Shown here: positions 28,496-37,701 of the stretch, in pieces
How positions within the stretch are numbered: the stretch's first letter is position 1
How the letters are laid out: each line of letters opens with the position of its first letter
From: Paraburkholderia sp.
GTDB taxonomy: Bacteria; Pseudomonadota; Gammaproteobacteria; Burkholderiales; Burkholderiaceae
NCBI RefSeq assembly: GCF_024281035.1
Contig: NZ_JAMXLH010000029.1
Location: 310,001 to 374,000, forward strand
Length of the DNA: 64,000 nt
Direction: 5' to 3'
Notes under the pieces: model-generated
The model's input: the letters and a program-made list of their open reading frames with translations, nothing else
What the model was told of the DNA's origin: nothing
Database searches by the model: none
Position numbers and translations under genes: made by a program

Positions 28496-28783
28496 TTGAG
28501 CAAGCATTTTTCCAGTGCCGCCGCGATGGCCGCGCTTCTCGCCCTCGCCGCGTGCACGGGCGTCAAACCCGAGAAAGTTATCGCCACTGTCAAGCCGGGC
28601 CTCACGCAGACCGAGCTCATGACTCGCATCGGGCCGCCCGACAGCCAATACGACGACAACGGCCATGCCTGCTTCCAGTATGCGATCGGCGAGGACAATA
28701 ACGTACCGCTCGCGGTCTATTTCGACGACCAGCAACGCGTCGCCAGAACCGAACGCGCCAATTGCCGGGGACGCCTGCGCTAA
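28496..28783 (+). CDS. Small lipoprotein, BamE/SmpA-like, 95 aa
   Basis: Starts at TTG (28496) with GGAG six bases upstream; the first ATG (28526) falls inside the signal peptide. The lipobox LAAC gives Cys20 as the lipidated residue. The mature part has the order of a BamE-like domain (VKPGLTQTELMTRIGPPDSQ, then a strand with CFQYAIG and LAVYFDDQQRVARTE), where KPGLT resembles the SmpA/OmlA turn. I infer an outer-membrane lipoprotein of that fold, not the BamE of the BAM complex itself. Two extra cysteines may pair. Confidence 0.65.
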   Translation: MSKHFSSAAAMAALLALAACTGVKPEKVIATVKPGLTQTELMTRIGPPDSQYDDNGHACFQYAIGEDNNVPLAVYFDDQQRVARTERANCRGRLR

Positions 28784-28879
28784 CAGTTGCTAACCGCGGA
28801 TAACAGTCGATGTGGCGGGCTTGATGAAGCCTGCCGTTCGGCTACAGTGAAGCAGTATCGGTCCACCACTGGATAGCCG

Positions 28880-29740
28880 ATGAAACTGCTCAGCTGGAAC
28901 GTACAGTGGGGCCGTGACGCAGCGGGCGTCGTCGACCTCGCGCGCACCGTGCGCGAAGCGCGGCGGCTCGCCGATTTCGACGTGCTGTGCCTGCAGGAAA
29001 TCACACGCGGTTTTGGCGCACTGCCGGGCAACCCGGGAAGCGATCAATTCGCCGAACTCGGGGCGTTGCTGCCCGGGTTTACGATCATCGAGGGAATCGG
29101 CGCCGATCTTCCTGCCCCGCACGACACGCCGCGCGCGCCGCGCCGCCAGTTCGGCAACGCCATCGCAACGCGCTTGCCTGTCGCACAAGTGTTTCGCCAC
29201 TTGCTGCCCTGGCCCGCCGATCCGGCTGCACCTTCGATGCAGCGCGTTGCGCTCGAAGCGGTGCTCGACACGCCGGGCGGCGCGCTACGCGTGCTGGTCA
29301 CGCATCTGGAGTACTACTCGCTGCGCCAGCGGCTCGCCCAGGTGGACGAATTGCGCCGCCTGCAGCAGGAAGCTGCCCAACACGCAGCGCACCCTGCGCC
29401 CGCCGAAAACGACACCGGCCCGTTCGCGCCGACGGCGCGGCCCGCGAGCGCCATCCTCTGCGGCGATTTCAACAGCGCGTGGTCCAGCGAAGCGTACGCA
29501 CGCATGCTGGAGCCGATCGCCGACAGCCCTGCCTTCGTCGATGCGTGGATTGCGCTGCATCCGGGCGCGGCACCGCCGCCGACCGCGGGTGTCTACGACA
29601 CCGTGCAATGGTCGTCCGGTCCGCTTGCGTGCGATTTCGTTTTCGTGACGGAGAACCTGCTCGGGCGGCTGCGGCACTGCGAGATCGACAGCGCGACGCA
29701 AGCGTCGGACCATCAGCCGATCGTGCTGGAATTCGACTGA
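28880..29740 (+). CDS. Endonuclease/exonuclease/phosphatase family protein, 286 aa
   Basis: Metal-dependent EEP (DNase I-like) fold. Motifs in order: LLSWNVQWG, LCLQE with the metal-binding Glu, VTHLEY, CGDFNSAW, and the C-terminal SDHQPIVLEF with the catalytic His. All key residues are present. Family members include exonuclease III-like nucleases and sphingomyelinase-like phosphodiesterases; the sequence does not settle which. The ATG at 28880 gives the family start directly. It is convergent with the following exonuclease gene. Confidence 0.85.
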   Translation: MKLLSWNVQWGRDAAGVVDLARTVREARRLADFDVLCLQEITRGFGALPGNPGSDQFAELGALLPGFTIIEGIGADLPAPHDTPRAPRRQFGNAIATRLPVAQVFRHLLPWPADPAAPSMQRVALEAVLDTPGGALRVLVTHLEYYSLRQRLAQVDELRRLQQEAAQHAAHPAPAENDTGPFAPTARPASAILCGDFNSAWSSEAYARMLEPIADSPAFVDAWIALHPGAAPPPTAGVYDTVQWSSGPLACDFVFVTENLLGRLRHCEIDSATQASDHQPIVLEFD

Positions 29741-29750
29741 AACTGAAACA

Positions 29751-29771
29751 CGCCTGAGCGCCGCTCAGGCG
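29751..29771. terminator. Palindrome between convergent nuclease genes
   Basis: CGCCTGAGCG, one base, then CGCTCAGGCG: a perfect 10-base-arm palindrome overlapping the stop codon (29765-29767) of the minus-strand exonuclease gene. There is no strong U-tract. Confidence 0.5.
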
Positions 29772-30541
29772 CCGAACGCCGCGAGATACTCCGCCCAGTG
29801 CGGCGCGGGCTCCATGGCGAGCGCATTCTTGACGTGCGTGATTTCGTCTTCGTATTCGCGCTCGCTAAAGCCGCCGCGCATCAACTGGAAACGGCAAAAG
29901 AGCAGATACGTGTTGACCACGTCCGTTTCGCAGTAGTTGCGGATTTCCTCGATGCGCCCGTCGCGGAACGCCGTCCACACCTGGCTGCCGTCCATCCCGA
30001 GCTTGCCCGGAAAGCCGCAGAGCTTCGCGAGCGCGTCGAGCGGCGCGTTCGCGCGCGCCTGATACATCGCGAGCACGTCCATCAGATCGGTGTGACGCGA
30101 GTGATAGCGGCTGATGTAGTTGTTCCACTTGAAGTCGCGGTCGTCTTCGCCGAGGTCCCAGTAGCGCGACGCGCGAATGCCGTGCACGAGCGCGCGATAG
30201 TGCAGCACGGGCAGATCGAACCCGCCGCCGTTCCACGAGACGAGCTGCGGCGTGTACTTCTCGATAGTCCGGTAGAACGACTGGATCAGCGCGGCTTCGC
30301 CGTCCTCGGGCGTGCCGAGCGAGCGTACGCGAAAACCCTGGCCATCACGGAACACGCAGGAAATCGCCGCGATGCGTTGCAGATGGTGCGGGAGAAAATC
30401 GCTGCCGGTTTTCTCGCGGCGCGCGGCGAACGCATGCTCGGCCACTTCGGCGTCGGTGAGCGTTGCGGGAAGATCGTCGAGACGGCGAATGCCGTCGACA
30501 TCGGGAATCGTCTCGATGTCGAATACAAGAACAGGTGTCAT
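29765..30541 (-). CDS. Predicted 3'-5' exonuclease (PolB-like, DEDD fold), 258 aa
   Basis: RNase H-like DEDD exonuclease of the DNA polymerase B-like exonuclease family. Exo I is FDIETIPD (Asp and Glu), Exo II is in the region LVSWNGGGFDLPVL (Asp), and Exo III is NYCETDVVNTYLL (Asp). It is a single-domain protein without a polymerase part. It lies 30 bases downstream of rpoS on the same strand, so it may share the rpoS transcript. Biological substrate unknown. Confidence 0.83.
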   Translation of the reverse strand: MTPVLVFDIETIPDVDGIRRLDDLPATLTDAEVAEHAFAARREKTGSDFLPHHLQRIAAISCVFRDGQGFRVRSLGTPEDGEAALIQSFYRTIEKYTPQLVSWNGGGFDLPVLHYRALVHGIRASRYWDLGEDDRDFKWNNYISRYHSRHTDLMDVLAMYQARANAPLDALAKLCGFPGKLGMDGSQVWTAFRDGRIEEIRNYCETDVVNTYLLFCRFQLMRGGFSEREYEDEITHVKNALAMEPAPHWAEYLAAFGA

Positions 30542-30571
30542 TCAGTCAAACGGCGGGTTGAACGGCGGAAT

Positions 30572-31654
30572 TTACAGGACGGCGTCCTTACGCACGCCGT
30601 TGGAGGCAAAAAAGCGCTTGAGGCGCACCAGCGCTTCCTGCTGGATCTGCCGCACGCGCTCACGGGTCAGGCCCATTTCGTCGGCGAGTTCTTCGAGCGT
30701 CGCGGGCTCGATATGGTTCAGTCCGAAGCGGCGCTCGATCACGTGCCGATGCTTGTCCGAGAGCCGCCCGAGCCACGCGCGCGTCAGCGTTTCCAGTTCG
30801 CGATGCTGCACTTCCGCATCGGGCGACTGGCTCTGATCGTCGGAGAGCAGATCGAGCAGGCTGCTCGCAGGATCGAGATCGAGGGGCGCGTCGAGCGACG
30901 CCGTGTGTTCGTTGAGCGCGAGGATATCGGTGACTTCCTCGGTGGTCTTGCCTGTGAGGTACGCGATGTCGTCGATGCTCGCGTCGCGCCGCTCGGACGC
31001 GGTATTGGCATTCAGCGAATTCTTCTCCAGATGGCGCTTCGCGCGCAGCACCTGGTTCAGTTCGCGGATCACATGCACCGGCAAGCGGACCGTACGCGCC
31101 TGATTCATGATCGCGCGCTCGATGCTCTGGCGGATCCACCACGTTGCATACGTCGAGAAGCGAAAGCCGCGCGCCGGATCGAATTTTTCTATCGCGTGCA
31201 TGAGGCCCAGGTTGCCCTCCTCGATCAGATCGAGCAGCGGCACGCCGCGATTCAGATAACCTTTTGCAATGCTGACCACGAGCCGCAGATTCCGCTCGAT
31301 CATGACCTGGCGCGCCTCGAACTCGCCGGCCTTCGCAAGACGCGAGTAGCGCTGCTCCTCCTCGACGGTGAGCAGCGGCTTCACGCTGATCCGGTTCAGA
31401 TAATGCTGGATGGTGTCGGCCGTGAGTTCGGCCTGCAGGAGCGCGCGAAAGTCGTCGGCGTCGGCCGCGGGCTCGGCGGTCTCGCGGTTGTTGCCCTCCT
31501 CATCGGAGGAACCTTCGCGCTCGTCGAAATCGTGCGACTGTTCGAGTTCGGACTGCGCCTCGTCGTCGCCAGGCGCAGCGCTGTCCTCAACCGAAACCGG
31601 GGCGGCTTGGCTGTCAGACTCGGTTTGCTGCAGACGGCGCTTCGGTTTCGGCAT
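30572..31654 (-). CDS. rpoS: RNA polymerase sigma factor RpoS, 360 aa
   Basis: Stationary-phase and general-stress sigma factor. After an acidic N-terminal extension of about 70 residues come region 1.2 (DTIQHYLNRI), region 2 with NLRLVVSIAKGY and RFSTYATWWIRQSIERAI, region 3 (VRLPVHVIREL), and region 4 ending in TLEELADEMGLTRERVRQI. Its place after surE-pcm-nlpD separates it from other group 1 and 2 sigma factors. In Proteobacteria rpoS promoters commonly lie within nlpD; the 12-base gap from nlpD is consistent with that. Confidence 0.96.
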   Translation of the reverse strand: MPKPKRRLQQTESDSQAAPVSVEDSAAPGDDEAQSELEQSHDFDEREGSSDEEGNNRETAEPAADADDFRALLQAELTADTIQHYLNRISVKPLLTVEEEQRYSRLAKAGEFEARQVMIERNLRLVVSIAKGYLNRGVPLLDLIEEGNLGLMHAIEKFDPARGFRFSTYATWWIRQSIERAIMNQARTVRLPVHVIRELNQVLRAKRHLEKNSLNANTASERRDASIDDIAYLTGKTTEEVTDILALNEHTASLDAPLDLDPASSLLDLLSDDQSQSPDAEVQHRELETLTRAWLGRLSDKHRHVIERRFGLNHIEPATLEELADEMGLTRERVRQIQQEALVRLKRFFASNGVRKDAVL

Positions 31655-31666
31655 GGTCGGCTCGCT

Positions 31667-32533
31667 TTATTGCGGCGGCAAGTACTTCAGTGGGTCGACG
31701 GGTTTGCCCTGACGGCGGACTTCGAAATGCAGCATCACGCGGTCCGAATCACTATTTCCCATTTCGGCGATCTTCTGACCTTTGGTGACTGCATCTCCCT
31801 CTTTTACCATCAAAGCGCGGTTGTGTGCATACGCCGTCAAAAAGGTGGCGTCATGCTTGATGATAATGAGATTGCCGTAACCGCGCAGCCCATTTCCGGC
31901 ATATACCACCCTTCCGTCGGCGGCGGCCTTGACCGCATCGCCCGATGCGCCGCCGATATTGATGCCTTTGTTCTTCGCGTCATCGAAGCCATTGAGCAGC
32001 GGCCCGCGCACCGGCCAGCCCAGCGCGATGCTGGCTGACGGCATGGCGGCGTCGTTCGCGCTGCCCATCGGCGCAGCGGGAGCCGGCGCGGCGTTCGCGC
32101 CCGCACCGTAGACCGGCGGCACGTTCTGCGCGCTGCCGCCCGGCACAGGCGCCGTGATGACACCCGGCGTCATTGCGGCGGCATTCGCACCCGGCGGCAC
32201 GACGCGCAACAACTGGTCGACTTCGATCTGGTTCGGGTTAGTGAGATTGTTCCACGCGGCGATGTCGCGGTAATTCTGGCCGTTTTCGAGCGCGATCCTG
32301 TAGAGGGTATCGCCCGGCTTCACCCGATAGTAGCCAGGAGGCGGCGGCCCAAGCGGCACGGCGGGCTGGGCGGCGGCTGCGCCGAGCGGCGCAGTGCGGT
32401 CGACCACAGGTGCCTGATCGAACCGCGTCGCACAGGCTGTCAACACGCAGAGCGCGACGGCTGCTGCGCCGCGCTGGGCTACGGTCAGATCGATCTTCAG
32501 ACGGTTTCTTTGCATCGCGCGCAACATACTCAT
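31667..32533 (-). CDS. nlpD: LysM/M23-domain lipoprotein NlpD, 288 aa
   Basis: Envelope activator of amidases for daughter-cell separation. Lipobox LTAC (Cys34), a LysM domain (about 68-112, YRVKPGDTLYRIA), an Ala/Pro linker, and a C-terminal LytM domain (LGWPVRGPLL to LHFEVRRQGKPVDPLKYL). The LytM metal ligands are not intact: the usual His and Asp of the first site read KGINIGG, so it should be an activator, not an active endopeptidase, like E. coli NlpD. The GGAG six bases from the pcm stop lies within pcm, suggesting coupled translation; Met1, Met3 and Met7 are all possible starts. Confidence 0.92.
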   Translation of the reverse strand: MSMLRAMQRNRLKIDLTVAQRGAAAVALCVLTACATRFDQAPVVDRTAPLGAAAAQPAVPLGPPPPGYYRVKPGDTLYRIALENGQNYRDIAAWNNLTNPNQIEVDQLLRVVPPGANAAAMTPGVITAPVPGGSAQNVPPVYGAGANAAPAPAAPMGSANDAAMPSASIALGWPVRGPLLNGFDDAKNKGINIGGASGDAVKAAADGRVVYAGNGLRGYGNLIIIKHDATFLTAYAHNRALMVKEGDAVTKGQKIAEMGNSDSDRVMLHFEVRRQGKPVDPLKYLPPQ

Positions 32534-32538
32534 CGGTT

Positions 32539-33624
32539 TCAGATCACTCCGGATTTTAAAGGGACAAAGAAAACGCGATCAAGCCGCGATTCCCGCCACT
32601 GCGCCGGGCCCGTACGCTCGACGAGCGTCAGCACCTGGGTCGCCTCGCCACCGGCTCCTGCGGGCGATGCGACAGGCGCCACGAGCCGCCCGCCGATGGC
32701 GAGCTGCTCGAGCAGCGCCTGCGGCACCTCGAAGCCGGCGGCCGCGATCACGATCGCGTCGAACGGCGCCGCCGACGGCATGCCGAGCCGTCCGTCGCCG
32801 TAGTGCAGGCGAATGTTGGGGATGCGCAGCGGACGAAGATTCGTCTTCGCGCGCTCGTACAACGGCTTGATGCGTTCAATCGAATAAACATCGCGTGCGA
32901 TGCAGCTCAGCACCGCCGCTTGATAACCACAGCCCGTGCCGATCTCGAGCACACGATCGAGCGCACGCCCCGCGCCCGCGAGTTCGAGCATGCGCGCGAC
33001 GACCGAGGGCTTCGAGATCGTCTGCTGATGACCGATCGGCAACGCCGCATCTTCGTAGGCCTGGGTCGCAAGACCAGGATCGACGAACATGTGGCGCGGC
33101 ACGCCCGCAAGCGCCTGAAGCACGCGCGCATCGACGATGCCGTTCGCACGCAGCCTTTCGACCATGCGCTCGCGAACCCGTTCCGACGTCAAGGCAACCG
33201 CACCGTTGAGCGGCACACCTGGCGCGCCGGATGCCGGCGTGGCGGGGGTGCCGGGTGCGCCGTGTGTGCCATGGGTGCGCTGCACGGCATTGGAACGCGT
33301 TGGTACGGCGCGCGGCGCGGCATCGCTGCCGCGCACATCGCTTGGGCGTGCCAGCGCAGCTGGCTTGCTGCTCACCGGACGCTTGAGTCCTGCGCCAGGC
33401 GCCTGCCCCGGCTTGCTCGTGCCGACGCCGCCGCTCACGTGCGGCACCGCGGGTTTGGCCACAGGTTTAGCCGCGGGTTTGGCCACTGCCGTGCCCGCCT
33501 TGCCCGCGCCACCGAGCGGTGCGCGCGCTTCGCCGCCACGCGAATCCTGGCCGTCACGGCGGCGCGGTTCGCGCACAAGATCCGCGAGCCCGAGCGGAAA
33601 ACGCCTGGTGCGCTCCCCGGTCAT
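32539..33624 (-). CDS. pcm: Protein-L-isoaspartate O-methyltransferase with long N-terminal extension, 361 aa
   Basis: Repairs isoaspartyl damage using SAM. The catalytic domain (about residues 140-361) is complete: [14 protein letters not shown], the SAM motif [16 protein letters not shown], and YGDGRLG. The first 140 residues are low-complexity, rich in Ala, Pro, Lys, Gly and Thr with [12 protein letters not shown] repeats, and have no counterpart in the approximately 210-residue E. coli enzyme. The ATG overlaps the surE stop by four bases. The conserved order surE-pcm-nlpD-rpoS supports the call. Confidence 0.93.
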   Translation of the reverse strand: MTGERTRRFPLGLADLVREPRRRDGQDSRGGEARAPLGGAGKAGTAVAKPAAKPVAKPAVPHVSGGVGTSKPGQAPGAGLKRPVSSKPAALARPSDVRGSDAAPRAVPTRSNAVQRTHGTHGAPGTPATPASGAPGVPLNGAVALTSERVRERMVERLRANGIVDARVLQALAGVPRHMFVDPGLATQAYEDAALPIGHQQTISKPSVVARMLELAGAGRALDRVLEIGTGCGYQAAVLSCIARDVYSIERIKPLYERAKTNLRPLRIPNIRLHYGDGRLGMPSAAPFDAIVIAAAGFEVPQALLEQLAIGGRLVAPVASPAGAGGEATQVLTLVERTGPAQWRESRLDRVFFVPLKSGVI

Positions 33625-34382
33625 GAAGCGCGGCCGCCCTGACGCGCCCATGCGCGCGTCTCGGACAACATCTGCGTGTGAGTCAGGTCGAGTTGCAGCG
33701 GCGTAATCGACACGTGGCCGTGCGACACCGCGTGAAAATCCGTGCCCTCGCTCGCGTCGCGCGCGGTGCCGGATGGGCCGATCCAGTAGATCGGCTCGCC
33801 GCGCGGGTTGGTCTGCTGGATCACCGGCTGCGAGGGATGGCGCTTGCCGAGGCGCGTCACGTGCCATTCGCCAAGTTCGGCGTACGGCAGGTTCGGAATG
33901 TTGACGTTCAGAAGCGGATGCCCCTGCAACGGATTCGCGAGGTAATGCGCGACGATCTCGGCTGCGACGCGCGCGGCGGAATCGAGATGCGCCCAGTCCT
34001 TGTCGGCGAGCGAGAACGCGATCGCCGGCACGCCGAACATGATGCCTTCGGTTGCGGCGGCCACCGTGCCCGAATAGAGCGTGTCCTCGCCCATGTTCTG
34101 GCCGTTGTTGATGCCGGAGACCACGAGATCGGGCCGCTCTTCGAGCATGCCCGTGAGTGCGATATGAACGGAGTCGGTGGGCGTGCCGTTCACGTAGTAG
34201 AAACCGGTCGTCGCCGAGCGCAGCACCGATAGCGGCCGCCACAGCGTAAGCGAGTTCGAAGCGGCGCTGCAGTTCTGCTCGGGCGCCATCACCGTGACCT
34301 CGCCGAGCGGCTTGAGCGCTTCGTAGAGAGCGGCGAGTCCGGGGGCGAGATAACCGTCGTCGTTGCTGAGTAGTATTCGCAT
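33621..34382 (-). CDS. surE: 5'/3'-nucleotidase SurE, 253 aa
   Basis: Metal-dependent nucleoside monophosphatase of stationary-phase survival. The N-terminal [11 protein letters not shown] contains the metal-binding Asp8 and Asp9, followed by [16 protein letters not shown] (Ser and Asn ligands) and [20 protein letters not shown]. The start at 34382 is the family start; the upstream open frame is basic and without homology. First gene of the four-gene run ending in rpoS. Confidence 0.95.
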   Translation of the reverse strand: MRILLSNDDGYLAPGLAALYEALKPLGEVTVMAPEQNCSAASNSLTLWRPLSVLRSATTGFYYVNGTPTDSVHIALTGMLEERPDLVVSGINNGQNMGEDTLYSGTVAAATEGIMFGVPAIAFSLADKDWAHLDSAARVAAEIVAHYLANPLQGHPLLNVNIPNLPYAELGEWHVTRLGKRHPSQPVIQQTNPRGEPIYWIGPSGTARDASEGTDFHAVSHGHVSITPLQLDLTHTQMLSETRAWARQGGRAS

Positions 34383-34531
34383 CCGGCGATTGTAACCGAG
34401 GAAAGAAGGCACGCGAGCGACAGCCCGGCAAGCCCGCTGGCCGGGCCGCGCGAGGGCGGGCGGGAGCACGGCACGTCGTCTGCGGCACGCGTTCGTGCCG
34501 ATTTCGAACCCGGTGCCGAATCGCACGATCG

Positions 34532-34559
34532 TTCGAATATCACCGGATTGCCGTACACT
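34532..34559 (+). promoter_or_regulatory. Possible promoter of the quinone oxidoreductase gene
   Basis: TTCGAA (34532-34537), 16 bases, then TACACT (34554-34559), 51 bases before the start codon. The -35 match is weak. Confidence 0.35.
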
Positions 34560-34609
34560 GTCCGTTCGTCACGATTTCATAAACGACGCGACAGCACACA
34601 GGAGACACG

Positions 34610-35581
34610 ATGCGCGCCATTCGCTGCAACCAGTACGGTCCACCCGACTCCCTCTCGCTCGAAACGTTGCCCGACCTGACACCCGGTGCGGGCGAGGTCG
34701 TCATCGACGTGAAAGCGGCCGCCGTCAATTTTCCCGACGTGCTCATCATCGAAAACAAGTATCAGATGAAGCCGCCGCTGCCCTTCACGCCGGGCGCCGA
34801 GGTCGCAGGCGTCGTGCGTGCCGCGGGCGCGGGCGTGAAACTTGCGCCGGGTGCGTGCGTGATCGCTTACGTGGGTACCGGTGGCTTTGCCGAGCAGGTC
34901 GTGGCGAATGAAGCCGCCTGCGTTCCGCTGCCCGATGGCGCCGATTTCGCGACGGCCGCCTCGTTCACGCTCGCCTACGGCACGTCGCATCATGCGGTGG
35001 TCGACCGCGCGGCGCTGCGCGCCGGCGAGACCATGCTCGTGCTGGGCGCGGCAGGCGGCGTGGGACTTGCCGCCGTCGAGATCGGCAAGGTGCTCGGTGC
35101 ACGCGTGATCGCCGCGGCATCGAGCGACGAAAAGCTCGATATCTGCAAGCGCTTCGGCGCGGACGCCACCATCAACTACAGCACCGAAGATCTGCGTGAG
35201 CGTGTGAAGGCGCTCACCGACGGCAAAGGCCCGGACGTGATCTACGATCCGGTCGGCGGCATCTACGCGGAACCCGCGTTTCGCAGCATCGGCTGGCGCG
35301 GCCGCTATCTGGTCGTCGGCTTCGCCAACGGCGAAATTCCGAAGCTGCCGCTCAATCTCGCGCTGCTCAAGGGCGCGAGCATTGTCGGCGTGTTCTGGGG
35401 GGAATACGCGCGTCGCGAACCGCAGAACAACGCGGCAGCGTTCGCCCAGATGGTCGACTGGATCAACAAGGGCTTGCTCCGGCCGTATGTCTCGAAGCGC
35501 TACGCACTCGCCGAGACCGCTCAGGCGCTCAAGGACATGGCTTCCCGGCAGGTGGCGGGCAAGATCGTAATCGAGCCCTGA
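34610..35581 (+). CDS. NADPH:quinone oxidoreductase family protein, 323 aa
   Basis: Zeta-crystallin-like medium-chain reductase. VKAAAVNFPDVLIIENKYQ is the QOR signature near the N-terminus; the Rossmann motif is VLGAAGGVGLAAVEIGKVLGA. No zinc-ligand cysteine cluster is seen, in keeping with the metal-free QOR group. AGGAGA lies six bases upstream of the ATG. A terminator hairpin follows the stop. Physiological substrate unknown; quinones, enones or acryloyl-CoA-type compounds are possible. Confidence 0.87.
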   Translation: MRAIRCNQYGPPDSLSLETLPDLTPGAGEVVIDVKAAAVNFPDVLIIENKYQMKPPLPFTPGAEVAGVVRAAGAGVKLAPGACVIAYVGTGGFAEQVVANEAACVPLPDGADFATAASFTLAYGTSHHAVVDRAALRAGETMLVLGAAGGVGLAAVEIGKVLGARVIAAASSDEKLDICKRFGADATINYSTEDLRERVKALTDGKGPDVIYDPVGGIYAEPAFRSIGWRGRYLVVGFANGEIPKLPLNLALLKGASIVGVFWGEYARREPQNNAAAFAQMVDWINKGLLRPYVSKRYALAETAQALKDMASRQVAGKIVIEP

Positions 35582-35606
35582 GCGTTTCGCGCGCTGCCGG
35601 AATGCG

Positions 35607-35636
35607 AACAGCGCGCCGAGGCGCGCTGTTTGTTTG
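35607..35636 (+). terminator. Terminator after the quinone oxidoreductase gene
   Basis: AACAGCGCGCC and GGCGCGCTGTT are perfect 11-base arms with a two-base loop, followed by TGTTTGTG. The stem sits 26 bases after the stop codon. Confidence 0.7.
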
Positions 35637-35667
35637 TGCGATTCGTTTGTGCGATTCGTCTATCGAC

Positions 35668-36906
35668 TCAGACGATCTGTTGCGCGCGCAACCGGGCAAT
35701 ATGGTCTGCGTCGTACCCCAGCGCACGGAGAACTTCGTCAGTATGTTCGCCGAGTTCAGGGCCCAGCCAGCGCGTATCGCCAGGCGTGGCGGAGAGCTTC
35801 GGCGTGACCGCGGGCAGCGCGACGTCGACCTTGTCTTGCCAGCGGAACTGCTGGATCATCTGGCGCGCCATGAACTGGGGATCCGTGAACATGTCGGCGA
35901 CGCTGTAAATGCGCCCCACCGGCACATCGGCGGCGTTGAGCACGTCGAGCGCTTCGTCGATCGTGCGCGTCGAAAGCCATGCGGCAATCGCGCCGTCGAT
36001 CTCCTGCGTGCGCGGCACGCGGCCGTCGTTATGCGCGAGGCCCGGATCGTTGGCGAGATCGTCGCGGTCGATGGCGCTCATGAGACGCTTGAAAATCGGG
36101 TCGCTATTGCCGCCGATCACGATGCTACCGTCCTTGCACGGGTACGTGTTCGACGGCACGATGCCCGGCAGCGAGGCGCCGGTGCGTTCGCGCACCATGC
36201 CGTAGACGCCGTATTCCGGCACCACGCTTTCCATCATGTTGAAGACGGCTTCATAGAGCGCGACATCGACGATCTGCCCGCTGCCGCCGTTCACATTGCG
36301 GTGATGCAGCGCCATCAGCGCGCCGATCACGCCATGCAGCGCGGCAATCGAATCGCCGATGGAAATGCCGATGCGCGGCGGCGGCAGGTCCGGGTAGCCG
36401 GTGATGTGACGCAAGCCGCCCATCGACTCGGCAATCGCGCCAAAACCCGGACGATCCCGATACGGACCGCTTTGCCCATAGCCGGACAAACGCACCATCA
36501 CAAGACCGGGATTTTCTTTCGACAGCACGTCGTAACCGAGGCCGAGCTTTTCAAGCAAACCGGGCCGGAAATTCTCGATGACGATGTCGGCTTCTTTCGC
36601 GAGGCGGCGGACGATCTCCTTGCCCTCCTCGGCCTTCAGGTTCACCGTCACGGACTTCTTGTTGCGCGCCTGCACGGCCCACCAAAGCGAAGTGCCGCCC
36701 GCTTCGGGATAGAGCTTGCGCCACTTGCGCAGCGGATCGCCGCCCTTCGGGTCTTCGATCTTGATGACCTCGGCGCCGAACTCGCCGAGAAACCGCGCGG
36801 CGAACGGGCCCGCGATCAGCGTGCCGAGTTCGAGCACTTTCACGCCTGCGAGCGGGCCGGCGGCACGCTCGCGGGACGCGGATTCGGGGGATGTGGCTGC
36901 GCTCAT
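35668..36906 (-). CDS. CaiB/BaiF (class III) CoA-transferase family protein, 412 aa
   Basis: Family III CoA transferase: the N-terminal LAGVKVLELGTLIAGPFAARFLGEFGAEVIKIE pattern (shown in part), TVNLKAEEG, NFRPGLLEKLGLGY, and RLSGYGQSGPYRDRPGFGAI, where the conserved Gly-rich loop and catalytic Asp region lie. Related enzymes move CoA between dicarboxylates or carnitine derivatives; the acceptor cannot be read here. The start at 36906 is after AAGGAGACCC. It lies 64 bases after recR on the same strand and may be read through from dnaX-ebfC-recR. Confidence 0.87.
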   Translation of the reverse strand: MSAATSPESASRERAAGPLAGVKVLELGTLIAGPFAARFLGEFGAEVIKIEDPKGGDPLRKWRKLYPEAGGTSLWWAVQARNKKSVTVNLKAEEGKEIVRRLAKEADIVIENFRPGLLEKLGLGYDVLSKENPGLVMVRLSGYGQSGPYRDRPGFGAIAESMGGLRHITGYPDLPPPRIGISIGDSIAALHGVIGALMALHHRNVNGGSGQIVDVALYEAVFNMMESVVPEYGVYGMVRERTGASLPGIVPSNTYPCKDGSIVIGGNSDPIFKRLMSAIDRDDLANDPGLAHNDGRVPRTQEIDGAIAAWLSTRTIDEALDVLNAADVPVGRIYSVADMFTDPQFMARQMIQQFRWQDKVDVALPAVTPKLSATPGDTRWLGPELGEHTDEVLRALGYDADHIARLRAQQIV

Positions 36907-36970
36907 GGGTCTCCTTGCTTGCTTCGATGCGCGCTGCGCGACGCTCGGCGCGTGCGGCAATATTCTCGGG

Positions 36971-37567
36971 TTACATCGAGCGTCGGTCGATCATCGCGCG
37001 CGCGATCGTGCCCGCGTCGACGTATTCGAGTTCGCCGCCCACCGGCACGCCGCGCGCGAGGCGCGTGACGCTCAGGCCGCGCGCCTTCAGCGCCTGGCCG
37101 AGGTAGTGCGCGGTGGCTTCGCCTTCGTTCGTGAAGTTGGTTGCGAGCACGACTTCCTTGACGATGCCGTCCGAGGCCCGCTTCACGAGGCGGTCAAAAT
37201 GGATCTCTTTGGGGCCGATGCCGTCGAGCGGACTCAAATGCCCCATCAGCACGAAATACAGGCCGTGCCATGTCATGGTCTGTTCGAGCATGATCTGGTC
37301 GGCGGGTGTTTCGACGACGCACAGCAGCGTGGGATCGCGCTCCTCGTCGAGACACGTTTCGCAGACCTGAGCTTCGGTGAACGTGTTGCACTTCTCGCAG
37401 TGTTTCAGGTGCTCGGTGGCGAACATGAGCGCCCGGCCGAGTTTTTCGGCACCTTCACGGTCGTGCTGCATCAGGTGATAGGCCATGCGCTGCGCCGACT
37501 TCGGCCCGACGCCGGGCAACGCGCGCAGCGCCTCGACAAGCGCTGCCAGGGCGGAAGGTTGTTTCAT
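36971..37567 (-). CDS. recR: Recombination protein RecR, 198 aa
   Basis: Works with RecO and RecF to load RecA at gaps. A helix-hairpin-helix ([19 protein letters not shown]), a C4 zinc finger ([17 protein letters not shown]) and a Toprim domain with [15 protein letters not shown] and a conserved C-terminal Walker-like segment are present. The length is exact for the family. It is third in the conserved order dnaX-ebfC-recR. Confidence 0.96.
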   Translation of the reverse strand: MKQPSALAALVEALRALPGVGPKSAQRMAYHLMQHDREGAEKLGRALMFATEHLKHCEKCNTFTEAQVCETCLDEERDPTLLCVVETPADQIMLEQTMTWHGLYFVLMGHLSPLDGIGPKEIHFDRLVKRASDGIVKEVVLATNFTNEGEATAHYLGQALKARGLSVTRLARGVPVGGELEYVDAGTIARAMIDRRSM

Positions 37568-37701
37568 GCGGATTCAGCGTGGCGAATCGATGGATCTTGC
37601 GGCGTGAAGCCGCAAACTGGGCGAACAGGGCGAACGACGCATGGCGCGGCCCTGTGAAAAACGGGCCGCGGCGCAAACGCGCGCGACCCGCCTGTACGGC
37701 A

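Noticed and set aside
29798..32038. A 746-codon open frame antisense to the exonuclease, rpoS and nlpD
   Set aside because: It spans three well-identified genes on the opposite strand and has the biased composition of a shadow frame.
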